DNA of 64,000 nt from Mycolicibacterium arabiense. GTDB lineage: Bacteria; Actinomycetota; Actinomycetes; Mycobacteriales; Mycobacteriaceae. Location: assembly GCF_010731815.2 (NCBI RefSeq), contig NZ_AP022593.1, forward strand, positions 1,178,001 through 1,242,000, read 5' to 3'. This document shows, piece after piece, positions 18,100-26,477 of this stretch (the stretch's first letter is position 1; the number at the start of each line of letters is the position of its first letter). A program made the position numbers and the translations under genes. Under the pieces are notes generated by a model. The model was not told the origin of the DNA. It saw only the letters and a program-made list of their open reading frames with translations, and made no database searches.

Positions 18100-19833
18100 A
18101 TGGATACGTTGGGGCTGAGCACGCTCGTTTCCGAGGCGGTCGGCATCGACGGCCGCTCCGAAGTCTCGGGCGTGTACGGCGTCCTCGTTGGCTGTTCCTT
18201 GATGTTCGACGGTCGCTCAGCCGACGCCATACTGAACTTGGCTGCAGATGCAGTGCAATCCCTGAGCGAGAGCTACGCCGAGGCCGTTTACCGCGTCGTG
18301 GACGGCAAGCCGGCAGACCACCGCGACCGCGATCGACCGTTGGACCGCAGCCTGGATACCGCGGTCTCCGAAAACCTTGCCTCCGATCACGCGATCGAAT
18401 TGCCAGACGCAGCATGGAGGTACGCGATCACGCTGCGCACCGTCAAGACGGTGACGGCTGTTCTCGTCGTCCGCTCCGAACGTGCCCCGTCGGCCCGCGA
18501 GATGATCTTGCTGAAGGTTCTCGCGCAGCAAACCGCGGCAGCGATGGTGACCGCCGAACTAATCGATGGAAAGCGTCGCCAGAGTCTGTCATTGCAGAAG
18601 ACGACCGCAGATCACGAAAGGACGATTCATCGGTTGTCGCGCAGCGTCGCTGCGTTGGAACGCCGCGACCACATTCACGAGGTCTTGACCCGCGTCTCGG
18701 CGTCCGGAGTGGGTGAGGCCGGGATTGCCGGCGCACTTCACGAGCTGACGTCCCTGGCGGTGTCGGTCGAAGACGCGTTCGGGAATCTCTTGACATGGTC
18801 GCCTCCGCCGACCCCCGGCTCCTACCGGCCGGTGGGTGGTGACAATAGGGCAGACGTCCTCCGCCAGGTGCGCGCGAATGGACAGCACAGCCGCGACGGG
18901 GATCGTGTCTTCCGCCTCATCAGATCCAAGACACACACCCTTGGGGTGGTGGCGTTGCACGATCCGCACCGCCGCGCTGATCGGCTCGACACATTCGCAC
19001 TCGAATACGCGGCGGCGGTATTGGCGGTGGAGATGTCCTACCGGCGCTCGCTCGCAGAAGCCGAACTACGACTGCGTCGTGATCTGATCGACGATCTACT
19101 CGCCGGTACTGACGACACGAGCGCGTATTCACGTGGCGCGGCGCTCGGACACAATCTCCGCACGCCTCATCGGGTAACCATCGTACAGTGGAGTCCCGAG
19201 ATCGACGGCGACTTGATTGCCCGCACGGCCAGTCGCTGGGCAACAGCTGCCGGTCTACACCCGCTCAGCGCTCGACGGCCTTCGATGATCATTCTGCTGA
19301 CCGAAGATCTGCCCGAACCCGAGTCTCTGCATCGCGCAATTTCGAGGGACGTGGGAAACGGCCACGGCTGGATCGCGATCGGGTCCGTCGCAAAGACCCC
19401 TTCCTGCCTACCGCGCTCCTTCGCCGACGCGCGACGAACCCTGCGCATACAGAAGGTCGCGGCTGATCGTTATGGATCCCGTCGGTTCGACGACCTCGGA
19501 GTGTGTCGGATACTCGATCCAGGTGACAACGCACCCGCAGTCCGTGAGTTCCTGTCCGAATGGCTCGGCGCCCTCATGGCCTACGACGACGAGAAGAGCG
19601 CCGAACTAGTCAAGACCCTGGGGCGGTATCTCGACTGCGGTGGAAATTACGACCAAGCGGCGACTGCCCTCAACATTCATCGCAGCACTCTGCGGTACCG
19701 TCTCGGACGCATACGAGACATCAGCGGACTCGATCTACAGGATGTCAATTCGCGCCTCAACCTCCACCTCGCAACGAAGGTCTACGACATGGTGGGCAAC
19801 CCCACCGTGCATCACGGGGGGTGCCCTGACTGA
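18100..19833 (+). CDS. PucR/CdaR-type transcriptional regulator B
   Basis: A 577-residue paralogue of the divergent regulator at 16052, with the same order of parts: an N-terminal sensor region (about 20-170), a helical linker (HERTIHRLSRSVAALERRDHIHEV), a middle domain ending in RRSLAEAELRLRRDLIDDLLAGT, and a C-terminal PucR HTH (CGGNYDQAATALNIHRSTLRYRLGRI). The segments LIDDLLAGTD and FDDLLAGTD, and the whole HTH, are nearly identical between the pair. ATG 18100 is preceded by GGGGGAAC. The two probably respond to different signals through the divergent N-terminal halves. The signals and targets are unknown. Confidence 0.85.
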   Translation: MDTLGLSTLVSEAVGIDGRSEVSGVYGVLVGCSLMFDGRSADAILNLAADAVQSLSESYAEAVYRVVDGKPADHRDRDRPLDRSLDTAVSENLASDHAIELPDAAWRYAITLRTVKTVTAVLVVRSERAPSAREMILLKVLAQQTAAAMVTAELIDGKRRQSLSLQKTTADHERTIHRLSRSVAALERRDHIHEVLTRVSASGVGEAGIAGALHELTSLAVSVEDAFGNLLTWSPPPTPGSYRPVGGDNRADVLRQVRANGQHSRDGDRVFRLIRSKTHTLGVVALHDPHRRADRLDTFALEYAAAVLAVEMSYRRSLAEAELRLRRDLIDDLLAGTDDTSAYSRGAALGHNLRTPHRVTIVQWSPEIDGDLIARTASRWATAAGLHPLSARRPSMIILLTEDLPEPESLHRAISRDVGNGHGWIAIGSVAKTPSCLPRSFADARRTLRIQKVAADRYGSRRFDDLGVCRILDPGDNAPAVREFLSEWLGALMAYDDEKSAELVKTLGRYLDCGGNYDQAATALNIHRSTLRYRLGRIRDISGLDLQDVNSRLNLHLATKVYDMVGNPTVHHGGCPD

Positions 19834-19970
19834 TCGCGGTGCCAGCGTTGGGGCGCGGATCCCGCGGCGCAAATCGGACACACTCGGGACGCTGCGTGGA
19901 TATCGACGAGTGGATCGCGCTGCTTTACTCACCTTCGTAGCGGTACGACGTGACTCGGTGAGGGAGCGCT

Positions 19971-20378
19971 TTGCAGGGCGAACTGGGCGGATTCTCCTAC
20001 TCCGTGCAACGGCTTGCCTGCGGGACGAGCGTCGTCAGTGCGGCCGGTGACCTCGACGGAGAGACGCACTCGAGGATGTACCGCCTCGTCACCGACGAAG
20101 TGGCGCGAGAACCATCACAGCTGATACTCGACATGTCAGGCGTGACGTCGGCAGACGACGCCGCGCTCGAGGCCCTGATGGAGGCCTCGGCGTTGGCCGG
20201 CGAATCCGACATCTCCTTCTGCCTCGTGGCACCCGCGACCAACCCGATCGTGACCACACTCGCCGCGGCCGAGTTGATCGAACGGTTCGAAGTCTTCCCG
20301 ACGCTTGGCGAAGCGCAGCGTCACGCTTCACGGTCCGGTGGTCGAAGCGTCTGCGACGGGGACTCCCCGAACAACTGA
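19971..20378 (+). CDS. STAS-domain protein (anti-sigma factor antagonist-like) without the phospho-serine
   Basis: A 135-residue single STAS domain (about 10-110) of the SpoIIAA/RsbV/RsfB type, with the core strand LILDMSGVTSADDAAL. In active antagonists a serine in the DSS motif is phosphorylated by the partner anti-sigma kinase. Here residues 62-64 read DDA, so that switch seems absent and the protein could be permanently on, or act in another way. TTG 19971 is chosen because GAGGGAG lies about 6 nt upstream. Its 3' end overlaps the convergent AraC gene by 58 nt. Its setting among SigF-type promoters suggests a link to sigma-factor control. Confidence 0.78.
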   Translation: MQGELGGFSYSVQRLACGTSVVSAAGDLDGETHSRMYRLVTDEVAREPSQLILDMSGVTSADDAALEALMEASALAGESDISFCLVAPATNPIVTTLAAAELIERFEVFPTLGEAQRHASRSGGRSVCDGDSPNN

Positions 20379-21355
20379 CGGTACTGCTGAGCGAACCGGC
20401 CGAGGTGAACGAAGCCCCACCGGGTGGCCACCGTGGTGACGGACGCCGCGGCACCCCTTTCAGACGCGTCGACCAACTCGCAGCGCACCCGGTGCAGTCG
20501 CACCTCCCGCAGGTAGCTCATCGGTGGCAACTCGCCTGCTCTGGCGAAGGCCTTCTGCAGTGCCCTTGGGCTGACCCCTGCATCTCGGGCGAGTTGCGCC
20601 GTCGTCCACGCCGTCTCGGGGTAACAGCGCATCAGGTCGATCGCGTGTTCCACCGCCGATCGTGCTGCGGACGTTCCATCGTCGCCGCTGAGTTCGTCTG
20701 AGTAACCGTGCGGTTGGGTGAGCAGCAAACCCTCGATGAGAAGCTGTTGCAGGTTTGCCACCGCAAGCCGGTGCCGGAGGAGGCCGTCCACCTTTCCGGC
20801 CTCTCGACTCAACACTCCCACCAGGCTCAACCAGCTGACCGATCTCGTCGTCGTCAGGTCCAACCGCCGCGCGAAGTCGACGGGCTTGCCGAGCGAGCGA
20901 TCAAGCAAGTTCTCCAACTCGCGCTCCATGCTGTTCTGATCGATCTTGATCCCGAGCTGTGCGCAATCGTGTGACCACGTCAAATCGGTGCTGGTTCCAG
21001 GCCCGAACACGGTCGCCGCCCCGGGCGCAGTCACGGTGCTCGGGTGACGGTCGCCCCACCTGCTGACGGTGTGACCCGAAATGGCGATGGCGATGTGATA
21101 GCCGCCGACGTCCGGCACCCGCATGACAGCCTCGCCACCCATGCCCAGGTAGCCGATGCTGAGGTGCGGTAGTTGCTCCGCCCTCACCTCAACGCGAAAC
21201 GATTCCTTGGAGCTAGGCGTGATGTCGAGCGGAAAGAACGCGGGTCGCAGCGCCGCGGTCGCTTCGTCGACGTCGGTCGTATTCATCAACGGCGCCCAAT
21301 CGGCGGCCGCAGCACCGAGCTGGTAGTCAAGAAGCGCCTGGTTTCCCGGACTCAC
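20321..21355 (-). CDS. AraC-family transcriptional regulator
   Basis: A 344-residue regulator. An N-terminal cupin-like AraC_binding-type domain (about 20-190) precedes a C-terminal pair of helix-turn-helix units (about 240-340: AWTTAQLARDAGVSPRALQKAF and VATRWGFVHLGRFAQQYRQLFGESPS). That second HTH is a strong AraC signature. GTG 21355 gives a reasonable distance to AGGAGG (about 11 nt); GTG 21367 sits directly on it and is less likely. The gene overlaps the end of the STAS gene by 58 nt, an unusual convergent overlap. The effector is unknown. Confidence 0.85.
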   Translation of the reverse strand: MSPGNQALLDYQLGAAAADWAPLMNTTDVDEATAALRPAFFPLDITPSSKESFRVEVRAEQLPHLSIGYLGMGGEAVMRVPDVGGYHIAIAISGHTVSRWGDRHPSTVTAPGAATVFGPGTSTDLTWSHDCAQLGIKIDQNSMERELENLLDRSLGKPVDFARRLDLTTTRSVSWLSLVGVLSREAGKVDGLLRHRLAVANLQQLLIEGLLLTQPHGYSDELSGDDGTSAARSAVEHAIDLMRCYPETAWTTAQLARDAGVSPRALQKAFARAGELPPMSYLREVRLHRVRCELVDASERGAAASVTTVATRWGFVHLGRFAQQYRQLFGESPSQTLRPPDREA

Positions 21356-21676
21356 TGTGTCACCCACCTCCTACGTCGGCATTGCATCTTTCTCACCGAG
21401 TGTCGGTCATCCCCGATATTGCTGCTGGCAAAGCGTGACGAACGTCCATTCTCAGCTCCGCAGGCACCGCACGGCACGCCTCGAAGAGCACTGTCAGCGA
21501 CACGTCACGGTCGCGACGTCAGCGACTCGTCGCCCCGCCCGAGCGCCACGACTGACGCCGAGAGGCCAAGCCCATTCGCGATTTGTTGATCTGCTGGGTC
21601 GACGCTCTACGCCCACTCGCTTGGCATAGTCGTCACGCGAACACCCACACCTACGAAGAATCCACGGGGGAAGCAA
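21356..21676. other. Divergent intergenic region, AraC gene to GAF-ANTAR gene
   Basis: About 320 nt. It holds the AGGAGG of the AraC gene at its left end and GGGGAAG of the GAF-ANTAR gene at its right end. No SigF-like element was found, and no other signal or gene is recognised. Confidence 0.4.
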
Positions 21677-22477
21677 GTGGACGAAGCCATCGTCGCAACA
21701 GGTGAACGGGCGGGCGTTGGACGGCGTCACCGTGAATCCGAGGACAGACGCCACGACTGCCACCGCAGGACGGGCCGGCCGACGATCTCAGAAGTGACCG
21801 GCACCTTGGCCCGGGGGAACGCGATCGAAGACGTGCTCCACAACCTCACTGCCGCATCGTTGGCGTTGATTCGGGGAGCGGACTGCGCCAAGCTGTCGGT
21901 CATCGACAACGGGGTTCTGCGTTCCACCGCAGCAACTTCGGAACTCGCCGTATCGCTCGACACCCCGCAGCAAGTGGCCCGTCGGGGTCCGTGCCTCGAG
22001 GCGATCAGCACGCGGAAGGCCATTCGCTGCGACGATCTGCGCACCGACGCCCGCTGGCCCGAGTTCTCGCCCATTGCCATGACCGCTGGGGTGCGCAGCG
22101 TGATGTCCTGTCCGATCGACACCCCCGAAAACGGCGGCGCAACGTTGAGCCTGTTCGGTTTCCAAACCGCAGCCTTCGGACCCGAATCAGAGACCATCGG
22201 CGCGGTACTGGCCGATCACGCCTCCATCGCGCTCCTCAATCAAAGGCAGGAACGCGAATTCCAGACCGCCTTGGCCAGCCGCGATGTCATAGGGCAAGCA
22301 AAGGGCGTGGTCATGGAACGGTTCGGCGTCGACGCCCACCAAGCGTTCGCAATGCTGACCGCACTCTCGCAAAATACGAACACGCCGGTTCGGGACCTTG
22401 CCGCAAAGCTCGTGAACCCAGCGGGCAAGGCTTTACTGCCCACTTCTCAGTGGCCCTCGCCTCGCTCACGAGCTTGA
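21677..22477 (+). CDS. GAF-ANTAR antitermination regulator
   Basis: A 266-residue protein. A GAF domain (about 45-185: LIRGADCAKLSVIDNG, ATSELAVSLDTPQ, GPCLEAI, DLRTDARWPEF) is followed by an ANTAR domain (about 200-250: SRDVIGQAKGVVMERFGVDAHQAFAML). ANTAR domains bind paired RNA hairpins and prevent transcription termination; in mycobacteria such proteins link sensing to translation and lipid genes. The GTG start has GGGGAAG upstream. The first ~35 residues are rich in Arg and His and may be disordered. Its 3' end overlaps the convergent debranching-enzyme gene by 12 nt. Confidence 0.88.
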   Translation: MDEAIVATGERAGVGRRHRESEDRRHDCHRRTGRPTISEVTGTLARGNAIEDVLHNLTAASLALIRGADCAKLSVIDNGVLRSTAATSELAVSLDTPQQVARRGPCLEAISTRKAIRCDDLRTDARWPEFSPIAMTAGVRSVMSCPIDTPENGGATLSLFGFQTAAFGPESETIGAVLADHASIALLNQRQEREFQTALASRDVIGQAKGVVMERFGVDAHQAFAMLTALSQNTNTPVRDLAAKLVNPAGKALLPTSQWPSPRSRA

Positions 22478-24649
22478 GTGCCGTCGGGTTGGGGGCGAAG
22501 TCCGTGGTGTCACCAGCCGAACCCCCTCGGGAAGTCCACGCACGTCGACCGTTCCGTTCGCTTCGACCGTGACACTCATCCGGGTTCCGGCCAGCGGCAC
22601 GTTCTCCATGCAGATCGGTAGCAACCGATCGGGCACCATCGGGCTCAGATGAACCTGACCGTGCGGAACGTCCGGGTTGAAGCGCAACAGGCTACGCAAC
22701 ACCAGACGTGACGACGCAGCGGCCCAGGCCTGTGGCGAACAGGACGTCGGGTACGGCACGGGGCGTGAGAAGTCCGCTCTGGAGAACCCGCAGAACAATT
22801 CGGGGAGTCGGCCGCCAAAGTACTCGGACGCATCGATCAGGTCGAGTGCGAGCAGTCGGGTCTCGTTGACGAATCCGTAGTTCGCCAGTCCGGCAATGGC
22901 AATCGCCGTGTCGTGTGGCCACACGGAGCCGTTGTGATAACTCATGGGGTTGTAGGCGCCCATGTCGGCGGCCAGAGTTCGCAATCCGAACCCGGAGTTC
23001 ATCGAAGTCCCGGCGAGATGCGCGGCCACGGCGGCGGCCTTGTCGTCGTCGACGATGCCAGCCCACAGACAGTGACCCATGTTCGACGTGACCGCGTCGA
23101 CTTGGCGTTTCGCTCCGTCCAGCGCCGTGGCGAACGCTCGTCGCTCGGGCATCCAGAAAGCTCGGTTGAACGCCGCTTTCAGCCGCGCCGCGCGACTTCG
23201 CCACTGATCTGCGCAGGCCGTGTCACCGTCGGTCTCCGCCAGGAACGCACGTCCCAGAAAGGCGGCGTAGACATAGCCCTGTACCTCGCACAGAGCGATG
23301 GGAGGTGCAGCCAGGTGTCCGTCGGCGTGGTTGACGCCGTCGAACGAGTCCTTCCAGCCCTGGTTGACCAACCCCCGATCGGTATGTCGTTGGTATTCCA
23401 CGAAGCCGTCGCCGTCGGCGTCGCCGTACTCGCGAATCCACGTCAAGGCTTTGTCAGCTGCCGCCAGCAACGACGGCCGGTCAGCGTCGGGAAGGGCTCC
23501 CCACCTGTCGAGTTCAGCGAGCAACATGACGAAGAGCGGTGTGGCGTCTGCGGTTCCGTAGTACGTAGTGCCGCCTCCAAGGGCCAACGCCGCTGCGGTA
23601 CCGAGACGAACCTCGTGCAGGATGCGACCTGGTTCTTCCTCCGTGAGGGGATCGGTGCGAGTCCCCTGCAACCGGGCGAGGGTGCGCAGCGTGTTGAGCG
23701 CCAAGCGGGGATCCAGTCCCAAGCCCATCCATGCGGTCAAGAGGGAGTCTCGTCCGAACAGGGCCATGAACCACGGCGCCCCGGCTGCGAGAATCGGATT
23801 GCCCGGTTGCCTCGGGTCCTCGATCTGCAGTGAACCCAGGTCGCGGGTCCCTACCTCGATCGACCGATCCAGCGCCGGATCTCCGGTCACCACTCGCGGA
23901 TTCGACAGGCGCCACGCCTGAAGTCGCTGCGCGGGTGCGCTGCAAGCAACCGGTTCGCCACAGCGGTGTCGGAGTTCCGTTCGCCCACACCCGGTCAAGG
24001 CTTCCACCTCGATGCAGGTCGACCACTGCGATCGTTGCGGCACTACGACCCGGAACGTGAACCGACCCGGGGTCACGATGGGTTCGCCCGAGCCCGTTAT
24101 CTGAGCGGTGTGCGTGATGTCAGGGCCCGCGAGCGTGAAGGTCATCGACGACGTTCCGATGTCGATTGCCATTCCGTGCGGTGGCCGAACCCTTCCCTCC
24201 TTGACGGCGAAGAGGTCCGCGAAATCCGTGTCGACGATCAAGGACAACGTGACCCCGACTGGCTCCGCTCCGAGGTTGCGCAAGGTTATCTCTTCGCGCA
24301 TGCCATCGCCGACCAGCCTGTCGCGGAGCACCAGCATCGTGCTGTCCGCCAGCCATTGGCGTGGAGGCGTACGACCGACGAACGTGGCCCGGTATGGTTC
24401 GGCGGCTTCGTCGACAGTGGACAGGCTCTGCATCTGCGCCCCATCGACGGTCAGCCGCCAGCAGGACAGAATCCGGGTGTCGGAGACGAACAGACCGTGG
24501 GGCCGGTCGCGTTGCATGTCACCGGATCTCGACGACACGCAAAATACCGAGCCTTCGAGAAGCGTGACGTCGACACCGTCTCCTGCAACAGGCGGGCCGG
24601 ACCCGGAGGCCCATGCACCCGCGGCTCCTTCTTCGCCGTCGATGGTCAT
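22466..24649 (-). CDS. Glycogen debranching enzyme-type glycosidase (GDE_N_bis plus (alpha/alpha)6 barrel)
   Basis: A 727-residue protein. An N-terminal debranching beta domain (about 25-250, with VFCVSSRSGDM and GLFVSDTRILSCW) precedes a C-terminal (alpha/alpha)6-barrel (about 290-690, with FMALFGRDSLLTAWM, NQGWKDSFDGV and YHNGSVWPHDTAIA). The acidic residues in GRDSL, WKDS and WPHD are typical of amylo-alpha-1,6-glucosidase and GH15/63-like catalytic sites. The likely substrate is glycogen, alpha-glucan or a related glucoside. ATG 24649 is certain in context because it overlaps the glycosyltransferase stop by 4 nt (ATGA). The pair is therefore translationally coupled. Confidence 0.85.
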   Translation of the reverse strand: MTIDGEEGAAGAWASGSGPPVAGDGVDVTLLEGSVFCVSSRSGDMQRDRPHGLFVSDTRILSCWRLTVDGAQMQSLSTVDEAAEPYRATFVGRTPPRQWLADSTMLVLRDRLVGDGMREEITLRNLGAEPVGVTLSLIVDTDFADLFAVKEGRVRPPHGMAIDIGTSSMTFTLAGPDITHTAQITGSGEPIVTPGRFTFRVVVPQRSQWSTCIEVEALTGCGRTELRHRCGEPVACSAPAQRLQAWRLSNPRVVTGDPALDRSIEVGTRDLGSLQIEDPRQPGNPILAAGAPWFMALFGRDSLLTAWMGLGLDPRLALNTLRTLARLQGTRTDPLTEEEPGRILHEVRLGTAAALALGGGTTYYGTADATPLFVMLLAELDRWGALPDADRPSLLAAADKALTWIREYGDADGDGFVEYQRHTDRGLVNQGWKDSFDGVNHADGHLAAPPIALCEVQGYVYAAFLGRAFLAETDGDTACADQWRSRAARLKAAFNRAFWMPERRAFATALDGAKRQVDAVTSNMGHCLWAGIVDDDKAAAVAAHLAGTSMNSGFGLRTLAADMGAYNPMSYHNGSVWPHDTAIAIAGLANYGFVNETRLLALDLIDASEYFGGRLPELFCGFSRADFSRPVPYPTSCSPQAWAAASSRLVLRSLLRFNPDVPHGQVHLSPMVPDRLLPICMENVPLAGTRMSVTVEANGTVDVRGLPEGVRLVTPRTSPPTRRHSSS

Positions 24650-25677
24650 CGAGCGACCATCTCCTGGTAGAGGGTGAGATGGTCGTCGATCATCCGACCG
24701 GTGGAAAAGCGTTCGGTGACGGTCGCTCGACATAGGCCACGGTCCAACCGGTCGACCCTGTGGATTGCCGCTGCGAGTTCTGCGGTGTCAGCGCAGAGGA
24801 AACCGGTATGGCCCGAGTCCACGATTTCTCGGGTGGCGCCGATGGGACAGGCGATTACCGGCGTGCCACATGCCATGGCTTCGATCATCACCAGCCCGAA
24901 CGGTTCTGCCCATTGGATTGGGTTGAGTAGAGCTTTCGCAGCACCGAGTAAGTTCAGTTTTGCTTCACCGGCTACTTCACCGACGACCTCGACATCGTCA
25001 GCGAGAAGCGGCTGAATTTGATCCGCGAAGTAACGCTTCTCCGCGGGTTCCCGGTTCTTGGCGGCAATGATCAGCGTTTCGCCCGCAGCGCGTGCAGCCA
25101 AGATTGCTTCTCGCACACCCTTGTCCGGAGTCATTCGGCCCAGGAATAGCAGGTAGTCGCCATCACCTTCGCCCTGCGGGTATTCGTCGAGGTCCAATCC
25201 GTGGTGAATCACCCGGTCGACGGCGATCTCCGGTGCACGAGAGGCTTGATCGTGCGAAATGGCAACGACGGGAAGTCTTTTACCGTAGCGGCCGTAGATC
25301 GCGCGCAGTTCACCACTGAACGGACCGTGACATGTGGTGACCACTCGGTCATAGCCAGTCGCCAATGCCCAGGCCGGTCCAAGCAAGGTGTGGTCGTGAA
25401 TGATGTCGCAGCCGGCGAGCGCTTCGTAGCCAGCCATGACATAGGGCAACTCCACTTCTCCGTTCCCGATCCGGTCCCATTCCGCGCTGGCCACGGCAGA
25501 CACGAGCGGCACCGGTACCGTGCTGTCGCCGGTGGCGTAGAGAACCACCTCGTGTCCGGCGGCGACCAAGCCCTGCGCCAGCTGACAAACCACCGCCTCG
25601 GTGCCCCCGTAGCTTGGCGGAGGAATCGCCGCCCAGGGCGGCGCCAATAGCCCCACCTTCAACGAATTCTGTTTCAT
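24646..25677 (-). CDS. GT4-family glycosyltransferase
   Basis: A 343-residue GT-B retaining glycosyltransferase of family 4 type. The N-terminal fold starts KVGLLAPPWAAIPPPSYGGTE. The C-terminal donor-binding fold has FLGRMTPDKGV and the EPFGLVMIEAMACGTPV block with the E-x7-E pair. Substrates cannot be told from sequence. The coupled downstream debranching-type enzyme suggests alpha-glucan or compatible-solute-glucoside metabolism. ATG 25677 is preferred because related proteins start close to KVGLL; GTG 25701 is possible and neither has a clear ribosome-binding site. Confidence 0.85.
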   Translation of the reverse strand: MKQNSLKVGLLAPPWAAIPPPSYGGTEAVVCQLAQGLVAAGHEVVLYATGDSTVPVPLVSAVASAEWDRIGNGEVELPYVMAGYEALAGCDIIHDHTLLGPAWALATGYDRVVTTCHGPFSGELRAIYGRYGKRLPVVAISHDQASRAPEIAVDRVIHHGLDLDEYPQGEGDGDYLLFLGRMTPDKGVREAILAARAAGETLIIAAKNREPAEKRYFADQIQPLLADDVEVVGEVAGEAKLNLLGAAKALLNPIQWAEPFGLVMIEAMACGTPVIACPIGATREIVDSGHTGFLCADTAELAAAIHRVDRLDRGLCRATVTERFSTGRMIDDHLTLYQEMVAR

Positions 25678-25891
25678 CAGTTCATCATCGGGAGAATTCA
25701 CGCGAAGGGCACCGGTCCGACGGGACGAAGATGACCGGCAGGACTGGTGCCGTCAGATGAGCCAGCGGGGCCCGGCGGCGTTGGCCGTCTCGTCGCGCGG
25801 TGAAAAGGCGCTGAAACGACCTTGGGCTGGCCGCGATGCTACGCGGCCAGCCCAGGCCGTTCCCGCGGCGGTTACGGCGTGATGCGTGTTC
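25678..25891. other. Intergenic region upstream of the glycosyltransferase gene
   Basis: About 214 nt separating two same-strand transcription units. It holds the strong hairpin at 25824-25853 and must contain the promoter of the glycosyltransferase-debranching pair, which I could not identify. Confidence 0.4.
25824..25853 (-). terminator. Strong hairpin terminator after the alcohol dehydrogenase operon
   Basis: GGGCTGGCCGCG and CGCGGCCAGCCC form a perfect 12-bp stem with a 6-nt loop, 38 nt after the stop of the minus-strand gene at 25892. A long U-run is absent, as is common for mycobacterial terminators. Confidence 0.7.
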
Positions 25892-26461
25892 TTACTTCCT
25901 TCGCATCAACCGTGTCACGGCTAAGATCGCGAGAATCCACGGACCCGCAACGATGACCGGGTCGACCCAAAGGTGCTTCACGTCGACCCGCTTGCGGCCC
26001 AGGCGGGACTTGATCCCGCCATGGCTGAATTCCGCCTTCACACCGGTTTCGGTGATCGGATTGTCGGGGTGCAGGCTGAGTAGCGACCGCAGGTGGTGCT
26101 CAGCGGCGTCCACCCGGTCCGCGTAGAGCAGGATCATCCAGTGCGCGGCGCGGCCCTCGCTGAACTTGTAGGCGAACTTGCGCATCACGCCTGAGAGCCC
26201 GCTGGGTGGCTGCGCAGTGCCGAACACCGGGGTGAGGAATCGATGCTCGACGGACCGCTCACGCGGCCACTTCTCCGGTTGCCGCTCGGGGAAGTCCCAG
26301 TGGGCGCCGGTGTCGAGGAACTGCAGCTTGGGGACCGACGGTCGGTCCTTTTCATTCAGGTCGGCGCCCCAGCCGGGGATACGTGCCCGCAATTCGTTGG
26401 TGTCCGGTACGGGCGGATGGTCTGCCGTGTAGGCGGGCACGCGTTCTGGAGTTTGAGTCAT
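25892..26461 (-). CDS. Conserved hypothetical, C-terminal membrane anchor, partner of the dehydrogenase
   Basis: A 189-residue protein I do not recognise as a named family. The main body looks soluble and polar, with FPERQPEKWPRE and FAYKFSEGRAAHWMILLYADRVDAAEHHLRSL. One C-terminal hydrophobic segment (about 166-184, VDPVIVAGPWILAILAVTRL) ends in RRK. The ATG has AAGGGAAA upstream. It starts 16 nt after the stop of the alcohol dehydrogenase gene, so the two are probably one operon. This implies a membrane-side partner or an accessory protein for that enzyme. Confidence 0.7.
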   Translation of the reverse strand: MTQTPERVPAYTADHPPVPDTNELRARIPGWGADLNEKDRPSVPKLQFLDTGAHWDFPERQPEKWPRERSVEHRFLTPVFGTAQPPSGLSGVMRKFAYKFSEGRAAHWMILLYADRVDAAEHHLRSLLSLHPDNPITETGVKAEFSHGGIKSRLGRKRVDVKHLWVDPVIVAGPWILAILAVTRLMRRK

Positions 26462-26477
26462 GGCATTTCCCTTGAGT

